DNA of 64,000 nucleotides. Source: Caulobacter vibrioides. Lineage in GTDB: Bacteria; Pseudomonadota; Alphaproteobacteria; Caulobacterales; Caulobacteraceae. The position numbers and the translations under genes are program-made. This document shows, piece by piece, positions 10,915-18,700 of this stretch; position 1 is the stretch's first letter; each line of letters starts with the position of its first letter. The stretch lies in NCBI RefSeq assembly GCF_002310375.3, contig NZ_CP023315.3, positions 2,728,001 through 2,792,000 of the forward strand, in the 5' to 3' direction. The notes below the pieces were generated by a model. It ran no database searches. It saw nothing but the letters and a program-made list of their open reading frames with translations, and was not told the DNA's origin.

Positions 10915-12321
10915 TCAGGTGACGGTCAGGTACGAAACGACCTGCGCGTCGCTCAGGCTTTGCACCTGAGTGGCGGTCAGGGCGTTGGCCTGGGTGCTGG
11001 TCATCGCCTCGATATTGGTGGTCGAGAGGTAGTCCAGCTGCGTCGTCGTCAAGCCCGGCAGCTGCGTGGTCTGCAGCTGTCCGATCCGGGTAGTGGTCAA
11101 GCTGTCGATCACCGTGGTGGTCAGTGCGCCAAGTTGCGTCGAGGTCAAGGCGCCGATCTGGGTGGCGTCGAGATCAGAGACGTCGGTTGAGCTGAGCCCC
11201 TTAAGCTGCGTGACGGACAGGCCCTTGATCTGGGTCGTCGTCAGGGCGGCGGTCTGGGTGGCGTCCAGGGCGGAGAGGTTGGTCGCCGACAGGGCCCCGA
11301 GCTGCTGCGTGCTGAGCGCGGCGATCTGGGTGTCGGCGAACTGGCCGATATCCGTCGTGGTCAGGCCGGCCAACTGGGTCGTGCCGATGCCCTTGACCTG
11401 GGTGCTCGTCAGCGCGCCCACCTGGGTGGCGTCCAGCGTCGAGAACGCCGTGACCGTCAGAGCGCCCAGCTGCGAGCCCGTCAGGGCGGACAGCTGAGTG
11501 GTGCTCAGTTGCTGCGCCTGGGTCGTGGCCAAGGCGCCGATGTGCGACGTGGTCAAAGCGCCGACCTGGGTGTCGGCCAGCTCGCCGATATCCGTGGTGG
11601 TCAGGCCCTTCACCTGGTCGACGCTGAGGCCCTTGATCTGCGTCACGGTCAACGCGCCCATCTGGGTGGCGTTCAGAGCCGACAGATTGGTCGTGGACAG
11701 CGCCAGCAACTGGCTGGGGACCAAGGCCGCGATCTGGGTGTCCGCCAGCTCACCGATGTCCGTGGTGGTCAGGCCCTTCAGCTGATCCACGGTCAGGCCC
11801 TTGACCTGCGTCGTGGTCAAGGCGGTGACCTGAGTGGCGTTCAGCGCCGAGACATTGGTCGACGACAGCGCCCCGATCTGGGCGGCGGTCAGGGCGGCCA
11901 CCTGGGTGTCGGCCAGTTCACCGATATCGGTGGTGGTCAGGCCCTTAAGCTGCGTGGCCGTCATGCCCTTGAGCTGCGTGCTGCTCAGCGCCGCGACCTG
12001 CGTGCCGTTGAGAGTCGAGAAGCCGGTGGCCGTCAGCGCGCCCAGCTGGGTCGAGCTCAACGCCCCCACCTGCGTATCCGCCAGGTCGCCGATATTGGTG
12101 GTGCTCAGACCCGCCAGCTGGGCGACCGTCAGACCCTTGACCTGGGTCGTCGAGAGCGCGCCCACCTGGGTGGCGTCCAGAAGGCTGATGTTCGTGGCCG
12201 AGATCGCGCCGATCTGCGTGGCGGAGAGACCGCCGATCTGCGTGGTCGACAGCTCTTGCACCTGGGTCGAGGCCAGCGCCGCGACCTGGGCCGCGGAGAG
12301 CGCGCCGACTTGCGTCGCCGA
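10915..12321 (-). repeat. Mega-repeat copy 5 (C-terminal, incomplete)
   Basis: Keeps 10+7+7+7+10+7 and then degenerates into irregular octads (TTTVIDSL, TTTRIGQL, QTTQLPGL, STTNIEAM) up to the final SYLTVT. No separate C-terminal domain follows. Confidence 0.75.
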
Positions 12322-15300
12322 CAGCTCCTCGATGTCCGTGACCGACAGACCCTTCAGTTGCGTCGCCGACAGCGCCTGGATCTGCGTGTTGCTCAGCGCC
12401 GCGACCTGCGTATCGGCCAAGGCCGAGATGTTGGTCGCCGAGAGGTTCTTCAGCTGATCAGCGGTCAGGGCCGTGATCTGCGTGGTCGAGAACTCACTGA
12501 CATCGATGGTGCTGAGGCCCTTCAGCTGATCGGCGGTCAGGCCCTTGATCTGGGTGGCGGTCAGCGCCGCGACCTGGGTGGCGTTCAGAGCCGAGAAGCC
12601 CGTGGCCGTCAGGGCGCCAAGTTGCGTCGCGCTGAGGGCGCCGACCTGGGTGTCGGCCAGATCGCCGACGTCGGTGGTCGTCAGGCCCTTCAACTGCGTG
12701 GCGGTGAGACCCTTGACCTGGGTCGTCGTCAGCGCCGCGGTCTGAGTGGCGTCCAGGGCCGAGAAGGCCGTGGCCGTCAGCGCGCCGAGTTGGGTCGCGC
12801 TGAGGGCGCCCACCTGGGTGTCCGCAAGCTGGCCAACGTCCGTCGTCGTCAGGGCGGTCAGTTGGCTGTTGGTCAGCCCCTTGACCTGGGTGGTCGTCAG
12901 GGCGCCCACCTGGGTCGCGTCCAGGGCCGAGAAGGCTTGGGTCGTCAGCGCGCCAAGCTGCGTTGCGCTCAGAGCGCCCAGCTGGGTGGTCGACAGGACC
13001 TGCGCCTGGGTCGTGGCCAGGGCCGCGAGCTGCGAGGTCTGCAGCGCCGCGATCTGGGTGTCGGCGAGGTCGCCAACATCCGTGGTGCTCAGCCCCTGGA
13101 TCTGGGTGTTGGTCAGACCCTTGACCTGGGTCGAGGTCAGAGCCGCCGACTGGGTCGCCGACAGCGCCGAGATGTTGGTGGTCGACAGGTTCTTGATCTG
13201 GTCGGCGGTCAGGGCCGCCACCTGGGTGTCGGCCAGTTCGCCGATGTCGGTGGTCGACAGGTTCTTGAGTTGATCAGCCGTCAGACCCTTGACCTGGGTC
13301 GTGGTGAGCGCGCCCACCTGGGTTGCGTTCAGCGCCGAGAAGCCCGTCGTCGTCAGGGCCCCGATCTGCACTGCGGTGAGCGCCCCCAACTGGGTCGTCG
13401 CCAGCTCACCGATGTCGGTGGTGGTCAGTCCCTTCAGTTGGGTGGCCGTCAGACCCTTGACCTGCGTCTCGCTCAGAGCGCCGACCTGGGTGGCGTTGAG
13501 GGTCGAGAAGCCCGTCGCGGTCAGGGCGCCAAGCTGCGTGGCCGACAAGGCGCCAACCTGGGTGTCGGCCAAGTTGCCAACGCTTGTCGTCGACAGGTTC
13601 TTGAGCTGATCCGCCGTCAGGCCCTTGACCTGGGTGGTGCTGAGCGCACCGATCTGGGTGGCGTCGAGCTGGTTAAGGTTGGTCGTGGTGATCGCCGCCA
13701 CCTGGGTGGCCGCCAGACCGCCGATCTGGGTGGTGGACAGCTCCTGAACCTGCGTAGTGGCCAGGGCGCCGATTTGCGCCGCAGAAAGCGCGCCGACCTG
13801 GGTCGCCGACAGCTCGTCGATATCGGTGACCGACAGGCCCTTCAGCTGGGTCGCCGAAAGCGCCTGGATCTGGGTGTTGGACAGCACCGCGACCTGAGTG
13901 TCGGCCAGGGCCGAGATGTTCGTCGCCGACAGGTTCTTGAGCTGATCGGCCGTCAGGGCCTGGATCTGGGTCGTCGAGAACTCGCCGATGTCGGTGGTCG
14001 TCAGACCCTTCAGCTGATCGGCGGTCAGACCCTTGACCTGGGTGGTGCTCAGAGCCGCCAGTTGCGTCTCATTCAGCGCCGAGAAGCCGGTCGCGGTGAG
14101 CGCGCCAAGCTGTGTCGAGGTCAACGCGGCCACCTGGGTGTCGGCCAGTTGGCCGATGTCGGTGGTGGTCAGGCCCTTCAGCTGGGTGGCGGTCAGCCCC
14201 TTGATCTGCGTGCTCGACAGCGCCGCCACCTGAGTGGCGTCCAGCGCCGAGAAGCCCGTGGGCGACAGCGCGCCAAGCTGGGTCGCGGTCAACGCGGCCA
14301 CCTGGGTGTCGGCCAGTTCGCCGATGTCGGTCGTCGTCAGGCTCGTCAACTGGCTGGTCGTCAGACCCTTGAGTTGGGTCGCGTTCAGCGCGGAAACCTG
14401 GGTGGCGTCCCAGGCCGAGAACTTGGTCGGGCCAATGGCGCCGATCACGGTCGAGCTGAGACCCGAAATCTGCGTCGTCGTCAGATCCTGGACGTTCAGC
14501 GCCGTGATCTGCGCCGACGACAGGGCCGCGATCTGAGTATCGGCCAGGTCGCTGATGTCCGTCGTCGTCAGCCCGCCCAGTTGCGTGTTCGTCAGGCCCT
14601 TCAGCTGGGTGACGTTCAAGGCGGCCGTCTGGGTCGCGTCCAGCGCCGACAGGTTGGTCGACGACAGGTTCTTGATCTGATCGGCCGTCAGCGCGCCGAT
14701 CTGGGTGTTGGCCAGTTCAGAGACGTCGGTGGTCGACAGGCCCTTGATCTGGTCGGCCGTGAGCCCCTTGATCTGGGTGACGGTAAGCGCGGCTACTTGG
14801 GTGGCGTCCAGCGCCGAGACGTTGGTCGCCGTCAAGGAGCCGATCTGCGCCGCCGAAAGCGCCGCGACCTGGGTGGTCGACAGCTCGGCGACGTCGGTGG
14901 TCGTCAGACCCTTGAGCTGCGTCGCCGTCACGCCCTTGATCTGGGTTTCGGTGAGCGCGCCGACCTGGGTGGCGTTCAGGGTCGAGAAGTTGGTCGCATT
15001 CAGAGCGCCCAGTTGGCTGGCCGAGAGCGCAGCCACCTGGGTGTCCGCAAGGTTGCCGACGTTTGTCGTCGTCAGCGCAGCCAGTTGGCCGTTCGTGACG
15101 CCCTTCACCTGCGTCGAGGTCAGCGCCCCGAACTGCGTGGCGTCCAGCAGGCTGAAGTTCGTGGCCGTGATCGCGCCGATCTGGGTCGAGGAGAGACCGC
15201 CGATCTGGGTCGTCGACAGCTCCTGCACCTGGGTCGAGGCCAGGGCCGTGATCTGGGCCGCCGACAGCGCCCCGACCTGAGTGGCCGACAGCTCTTCGAT

Positions 15301-18300
15301 GTCGGTCGTGGTCAGGCCCTTCAGCTGCGTCGTCGAGAGCGCCTGGACCTGGGTGTTGCTCAGTGCGGTGATCTGCGTCTGGCTCAGCGCCGAAACGTTC
15401 GTCGCCGACAGGTTCTTGATCTGATCGGCGGACAGCGCTGCGACCTGAGTATCAGCCAGTTCGCCGACGTCCGTCGTCGTCAGGCCCTTGATCTGATCCG
15501 CGGTGAGACCCTTGACCTGGGTCGTGGTCAGCGCCGCGACCTGGGTTCCGTTCAAGGCCGAGAAACCGGTCGCCGTCAGCGCTCCGAGCTGGGTGGCGCT
15601 CAGTGCGCCCACCTGGGTGTCGCCGAGCTCGCCGATGTCGGTGGTCGTCAGCCCCTTCAGCTGGGTCGCGGTCAGGCCCTTGACCTGGGTCGTCGTCAGG
15701 GCGGCGGTCTGGGTGGCGTCCAGCGCCGAGAAGGCGGTGGGCGTCAGCGCGCCGATCTGGGTCGAGGCCAGCGCCGCCAGTTGCGTCGTCGCCAGTTCGC
15801 CGATGTCCGTCGTCGTCAACCCGCCGAGCTGAGCCGTGGTCAGGCCCTTGATCTGGGTTTCGTTGAGCGCCCCGACCTGGGTCGCGTCGAACGCCGAGAA
15901 GTTCGTCGCCGACAGGGCTCCCACTTGAGACGCGCTCAGAGCGCCGACCTGCGTGGTCGACAGGCTCTTCACATTGGTCAGGCTCAGCGCGGTGATCTGC
16001 GACGTGGCCAGAGCGGCGATCTGGGTGTCGGCCAACTCGCTGACGTCGGTGGTCGTCAGGCCTTGCAGCTGGGTCGTCGTAAGACCCTTGATCTGGGTGG
16101 CGTTCAACGCCGCAACCTGGGTCTGGCTAAGCGCCGAGACGTTGGTGGCCGAAAGATTCTTGATCTGATCGGCGGTCAGGGCCGCAATCTGGGTGTCGGC
16201 CAATTCGCCGATGTCGGTGGTCGACAGGCCCTTCAACTGATCGGCCGTCAGACCCTTGATCTGGGTGGTGGTCAAAGCCGCCGTCTGGGTGGCGTCCAGC
16301 GCCGACAGGTTGGTGGCCGTCAGCGCGCCCAGTTGCGCGGTCGACAGCGCCGCCAGTTGCGTGGTCGCCAGCTCGCCGATGTCGGTGGTGGTCAGCCCCT
16401 TGAGCTGCGTCGCGGTCAGGCCCTTGACCTGGGTCTCGCTCAGCGCGGTGACCTGAGTGCTGTTCAGGGTCGAGAAACCCGTCGCCGTCAGGGCGCCCAG
16501 CTGAGTCGACGACAGGGCGCCGACCTGGGTGTCCGCCAGGTTGCTGACATTGGTCGTCGTCAGCCCGGCCATCTGGGCGTTCGTCAGACCCTTGATCTGG
16601 GTGCTCGTCAGCGCGCCCAGTTGGGTCGCGTCAAGCAGGGCGAGGTTCGTCGGGGTCAGAGCCCCGACTTGCGCGGAAGACAGCCCGCCGATCTGAGTCG
16701 TCGACAGTTCCTGAACCTGCGTCGAGGCCAGTGAGCCGATCTGAGCCGTCGTCAGAGCGCCGACCTGCGTGGCCGACAGCTCCTCGATATCGGTGACCGA
16801 CAGCCCCTTGAGCTGGGTCGTGGTGATCCCCGCGACCTGGGTGTTGGTCAGGGCCGAAACCTGGGTCTGGCTGAGCACCGAGACATTGGTCGCAGACAGG
16901 TTCTTCAGTTGGTCAGCAGACAGCGCCGCCACCTGGGTGTCGGCCAGTTCGCCGATGTCGGTGGTCGAAAGCCCCTTCAACTGGTCGGCCGTCAGACCCT
17001 TGATCTGAGTGACCGACAGCGCCGCGGCCTGGGTCGCGCTAAGCGCCGATACGTTGGTCGCCGTCACTCCGGCCAGCTGGCTGGTCGCCAGCGCGCCGAT
17101 CTGGGTGTCGGCCAACTCGCCGATATCCGTCGTCGTCAGGCCCTTTAGCTGGGTCGTCGTCAGGCCCTTGACCTGCGTCGTCGACAGCGCCGCCACCTGA
17201 GTGGCGTCCAGCGCCGAGAAGGCGCTCGCCGAGAGGGACCCAAGCTGCGTCGCCGACAGCGCCGCGATTTGGGTGTCAGCAAGCTCACCGATGTCGGTCG
17301 TGGTCAGCGCGCCCAGTTGAGCGGCGGTCAAACCCTTGATCTGGGTCTCGTTCAAGGAGCCCACTTGGGTGGCGTTCAACGCCGAGAAATTCGTGGCGCC
17401 CAGGGCCGCGACCTGGGTCGAGGCCAACACCGCCAACTGGGTCGTCGAAAGCTGCTGGGTCTGGGTGGTGGCCAGAGCGCCGATCTGCGCCGTGCTCAGG
17501 GCGCCAACCTGCGTGTCGGCCAGCTCGCCGATGTCGGTGGTCGACAGACCCTTGATCTGGTCAACGGTCACGCCCTTGACCTGGGTCACGGACAGCGCGC
17601 CGACCTGAGTGGCGCTCAGCGCCGAGAAGTTCGTCGCCGACAGCGCTCCGACCTGGGCGGCGGAGAGCGCGCCGACCTGGGTCGTCGCCAACTCGCCGAT
17701 ATCGGTGGTGTTCAGACCCTTCAGTTGGGTCGTCGAGAGCGCCGCCACCTGGGTGGTGCTGAGCGCTCCCACCTGCGTCGCGTCCAGCGCCGACAGGTTG
17801 GTGACGCTGAGGGCGGCGACGCGATCAGCCGCAAGCGCGCCGACTTGCGTCCCGGCCAGTTCGCCGATGTCGGTGGTGGTCAGCCCCTTGATCTGGCTGG
17901 CCGTCAGCCCCTTGACCTGGGTCTCGTTCAGTTGGCCGACCTGGGTGGTGTCGAAGCCCGAGAAATTGGTCGCCGAGAGCGCGCCAAGCTGCGTCGCGCT
18001 GAGGACGGCGATGTGGGAGGTGTCGAGCGACGCCAGTTGAGTGGAGGTGAGCGCCGAAACCTGCTGGGTGGAAAGTTGGGTCAGCTGCGTGACGTCGAAA
18101 ACCACCGACGTCGCGAACTTCGGGATCTGGGTCGCCGTCAGCGCCTTGACCTGCGTGGTCGATAGCGCGGCGACCTGGGTGTCGGCGAGCGCGCCGATAC
18201 CGGTCGCGCTGATCGCGGCGATCTGGGTGCCGTTGAGGGACTGGATGTCCGTCGTCGTCAGCCCCTGGATCGCGGTGGCCGACAGCGCGGAGATCTGCGC

Positions 18301-18324
18301 GGCGGAAAGACTGGAGATCGCCAT
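10915..18324 (-). CDS. Giant protein made entirely of octapeptide repeats (about 2469 residues)
   Basis: No known family is recognised. From start to end the protein is about 308 tandem octads with consensus [STAND]-x-T-Q-[VIL]-[GAK]-[AG]-L. Seven octads form a 56-residue unit with position-specific changes: unit 3 is T-N/G-[FVI]-S-A-L, units 5 and 6 carry Lys, unit 7 reads TTD[IV]GEL. Four such units, one with three extra octads, make about 248 residues, and two of these make 496. Thr, Ala, Leu, Ser and Gln dominate; Cys is absent and there is no membrane span, signal peptide or globular end domain. ATG 18324 has an AAGGA site at 7-nt spacing; an in-frame TTG at 18456 without a ribosome site would add a hydrophobic leader and is not preferred. 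It may be a surface adhesin, structural filament or glycosylated scaffold (inference from the adjacent GT41 gene). Export, if any, would need a type I or other signal-peptide-independent system not seen here. Confidence 0.9.
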   Translation of the reverse strand: MAISSLSAAQISALSATAIQGLTTTDIQSLNGTQIAAISATGIGALADTQVAALSTTQVKALTATQIPKFATSVVFDVTQLTQLSTQQVSALTSTQLASLDTSHIAVLSATQLGALSATNFSGFDTTQVGQLNETQVKGLTASQIKGLTTTDIGELAGTQVGALAADRVAALSVTNLSALDATQVGALSTTQVAALSTTQLKGLNTTDIGELATTQVGALSAAQVGALSATNFSALSATQVGALSVTQVKGVTVDQIKGLSTTDIGELADTQVGALSTAQIGALATTQTQQLSTTQLAVLASTQVAALGATNFSALNATQVGSLNETQIKGLTAAQLGALTTTDIGELADTQIAALSATQLGSLSASAFSALDATQVAALSTTQVKGLTTTQLKGLTTTDIGELADTQIGALATSQLAGVTATNVSALSATQAAALSVTQIKGLTADQLKGLSTTDIGELADTQVAALSADQLKNLSATNVSVLSQTQVSALTNTQVAGITTTQLKGLSVTDIEELSATQVGALTTAQIGSLASTQVQELSTTQIGGLSSAQVGALTPTNLALLDATQLGALTSTQIKGLTNAQMAGLTTTNVSNLADTQVGALSSTQLGALTATGFSTLNSTQVTALSETQVKGLTATQLKGLTTTDIGELATTQLAALSTAQLGALTATNLSALDATQTAALTTTQIKGLTADQLKGLSTTDIGELADTQIAALTADQIKNLSATNVSALSQTQVAALNATQIKGLTTTQLQGLTTTDVSELADTQIAALATSQITALSLTNVKSLSTTQVGALSASQVGALSATNFSAFDATQVGALNETQIKGLTTAQLGGLTTTDIGELATTQLAALASTQIGALTPTAFSALDATQTAALTTTQVKGLTATQLKGLTTTDIGELGDTQVGALSATQLGALTATGFSALNGTQVAALTTTQVKGLTADQIKGLTTTDVGELADTQVAALSADQIKNLSATNVSALSQTQITALSNTQVQALSTTQLKGLTTTDIEELSATQVGALSAAQITALASTQVQELSTTQIGGLSSTQIGAITATNFSLLDATQFGALTSTQVKGVTNGQLAALTTTNVGNLADTQVAALSASQLGALNATNFSTLNATQVGALTETQIKGVTATQLKGLTTTDVAELSTTQVAALSAAQIGSLTATNVSALDATQVAALTVTQIKGLTADQIKGLSTTDVSELANTQIGALTADQIKNLSSTNLSALDATQTAALNVTQLKGLTNTQLGGLTTTDISDLADTQIAALSSAQITALNVQDLTTTQISGLSSTVIGAIGPTKFSAWDATQVSALNATQLKGLTTSQLTSLTTTDIGELADTQVAALTATQLGALSPTGFSALDATQVAALSSTQIKGLTATQLKGLTTTDIGQLADTQVAALTSTQLGALTATGFSALNETQLAALSTTQVKGLTADQLKGLTTTDIGEFSTTQIQALTADQLKNLSATNISALADTQVAVLSNTQIQALSATQLKGLSVTDIDELSATQVGALSAAQIGALATTQVQELSTTQIGGLAATQVAAITTTNLNQLDATQIGALSTTQVKGLTADQLKNLSTTSVGNLADTQVGALSATQLGALTATGFSTLNATQVGALSETQVKGLTATQLKGLTTTDIGELATTQLGALTAVQIGALTTTGFSALNATQVGALTTTQVKGLTADQLKNLSTTDIGELADTQVAALTADQIKNLSTTNISALSATQSAALTSTQVKGLTNTQIQGLSTTDVGDLADTQIAALQTSQLAALATTQAQVLSTTQLGALSATQLGALTTQAFSALDATQVGALTTTQVKGLTNSQLTALTTTDVGQLADTQVGALSATQLGALTATAFSALDATQTAALTTTQVKGLTATQLKGLTTTDVGDLADTQVGALSATQLGALTATGFSALNATQVAALTATQIKGLTADQLKGLSTIDVSEFSTTQITALTADQLKNLSATNISALADTQVAALSNTQIQALSATQLKGLSVTDIEELSATQVGALSAAQVAALASTQVQELSTTQIGGLSATQIGAISATNISLLDATQVGALSTTQVKGLTVAQLAGLSTTNIGDLADTQVGALSSTQLGALTATGFSTLNGTQVAALSSTQLKGMTATQLKGLTTTDIGELADTQVAALTAAQIGALSSTNVSALNATQVTALTTTQVKGLTVDQLKGLTTTDIGELADTQIAALVPSQLLALSTTNLSALNATQMGALTVTQIKGLSVDQVKGLTTTDIGELADTQVGALTTSHIGALATTQAQQLSTTQLSALTGSQLGALTVTAFSTLDATQVGALTSTQVKGIGTTQLAGLTTTDIGQFADTQIAALSTQQLGALSATNLSALDATQTAALTTTQIKGLSVTQLKGLSSTDVSDLDATQIGALTSTQLGALTTTVIDSLTTTRIGQLQTTQLPGLTTTQLDYLSTTNIEAMTSTQANALTATQVQSLSDAQVVSYLTVT
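12322..13809 (-). repeat. Mega-repeat copy 4 (1488 bp)
   Basis: Encodes 62 complete octads in the order 10+7+7+7+10+7+7+7, ending with the boundary octad SVTDIEEL. Copies differ at many synonymous and non-synonymous sites, so the duplications are not recent. Confidence 0.8.
13810..15288 (-). repeat. Mega-repeat copy 3 (1479 bp, one octad shortened)
   Basis: Same 10+7+7+7+10+7+7+7 layout but 9 bp shorter. One octad in the second 10-block is reduced to five residues (NVQDL, at 14482-14496), which exactly accounts for the difference in length. Confidence 0.8.
15289..16776 (-). repeat. Mega-repeat copy 2 (1488 bp)
   Basis: Encodes exactly 62 octads arranged 10+7+7+7+10+7+7+7. It begins with SATQVGAL TTAQIGSL after the boundary octad and ends with TTTDIEEL. 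The distance to the equivalent point of the next copy, measured at the AGCTCxTCG boundary codons, is 1488 bp. Confidence 0.8.
16777..18324 (-). repeat. Mega-repeat copy 1 (N-terminal, diverged)
   Basis: About 1.55 kb encoding the N-terminal fifth of the octad protein. The first octads are irregular (SAAQISAL, SATAIQGL, then a segment with VVFDVTQL). The second half settles into the standard 10+7+7+7 octad pattern and ends with the octad SVTDIEEL, which marks each mega-repeat boundary. Confidence 0.75.
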
Positions 18325-18700
18325 TGGTCCATCCTTGCTGGTGGACGCCCCCAACGCGCGTCCGAGCAATGCGAAGGCGCCCGATACGCAAGCGCCCCAA
18401 TGCAGCCACACTAGGCTACACCGTGGTAACCATATTTCCTTTCCAAGACCTTTCAACGAGACACGCGGCCGCAGATCGACATTGTTCCCCGGCGCAACCA
18501 GAAGAACTCATCGAGCGACAGCCAGAAACTGGAAAAACCCTTTTAGGTCAAAGCCTCAGACCATCCAGGCTTCGCAACGCGCCAATACCTGTAGCCAGCC
18601 GATCTCTTACCGGGCGACTAATATTCGTGGTCAAGTCGCCTGCGCGAGGCGCGATCGAGGCGCCCCGCCCCGCGCTTTGGTTAAGACCCTGATTCGGGGA
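18325..18700. other. Intergenic region upstream of the giant repeat gene
   Basis: 376 bp between the 3' end of the beta-glucosidase gene and the start of the giant gene, both on the minus strand. The part near the giant gene is less GC-rich and holds the candidate promoter at 18429-18456. I see no RNA gene or conserved small ORF in the rest. Confidence 0.6.
18429..18456 (-). promoter_or_regulatory. Candidate promoter of the giant repeat gene
   Basis: On the minus strand TTGAAA (18451-18456) and TATGGT (18429-18434) are separated by 16 bp, a fair sigma70-like match. It would give a leader of about 100 nt before ATG 18324. Confidence 0.35.

Noticed and set aside
11509..16734. A 1741-codon open frame on the plus strand, antisense to the giant repeat gene
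   Set aside because: It is a by-product of the 24-bp repeat: because the period is a multiple of three, a frame without stops in one unit stays open in all. The Gly/Arg/Gln/Asp-rich product has no ribosome site, and several other antisense frames show the same effect.
10915..18324. CRISPR-like or satellite array suggested by 24-bp tandem repeats
   Set aside because: There are no unique spacers, the repeats are contiguous and degenerate, and one reading frame is preserved throughout with codon-level constraint.
18325..18456. Upstream TTG start of the giant gene giving a 44-residue hydrophobic, signal-like leader
   Set aside because: The TTG has no ribosome site and coincides with a candidate -35 box, while ATG 18324 has AAGGA at 7-nt spacing and starts directly with repeat-like sequence. 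N-terminal sequencing could overturn this.
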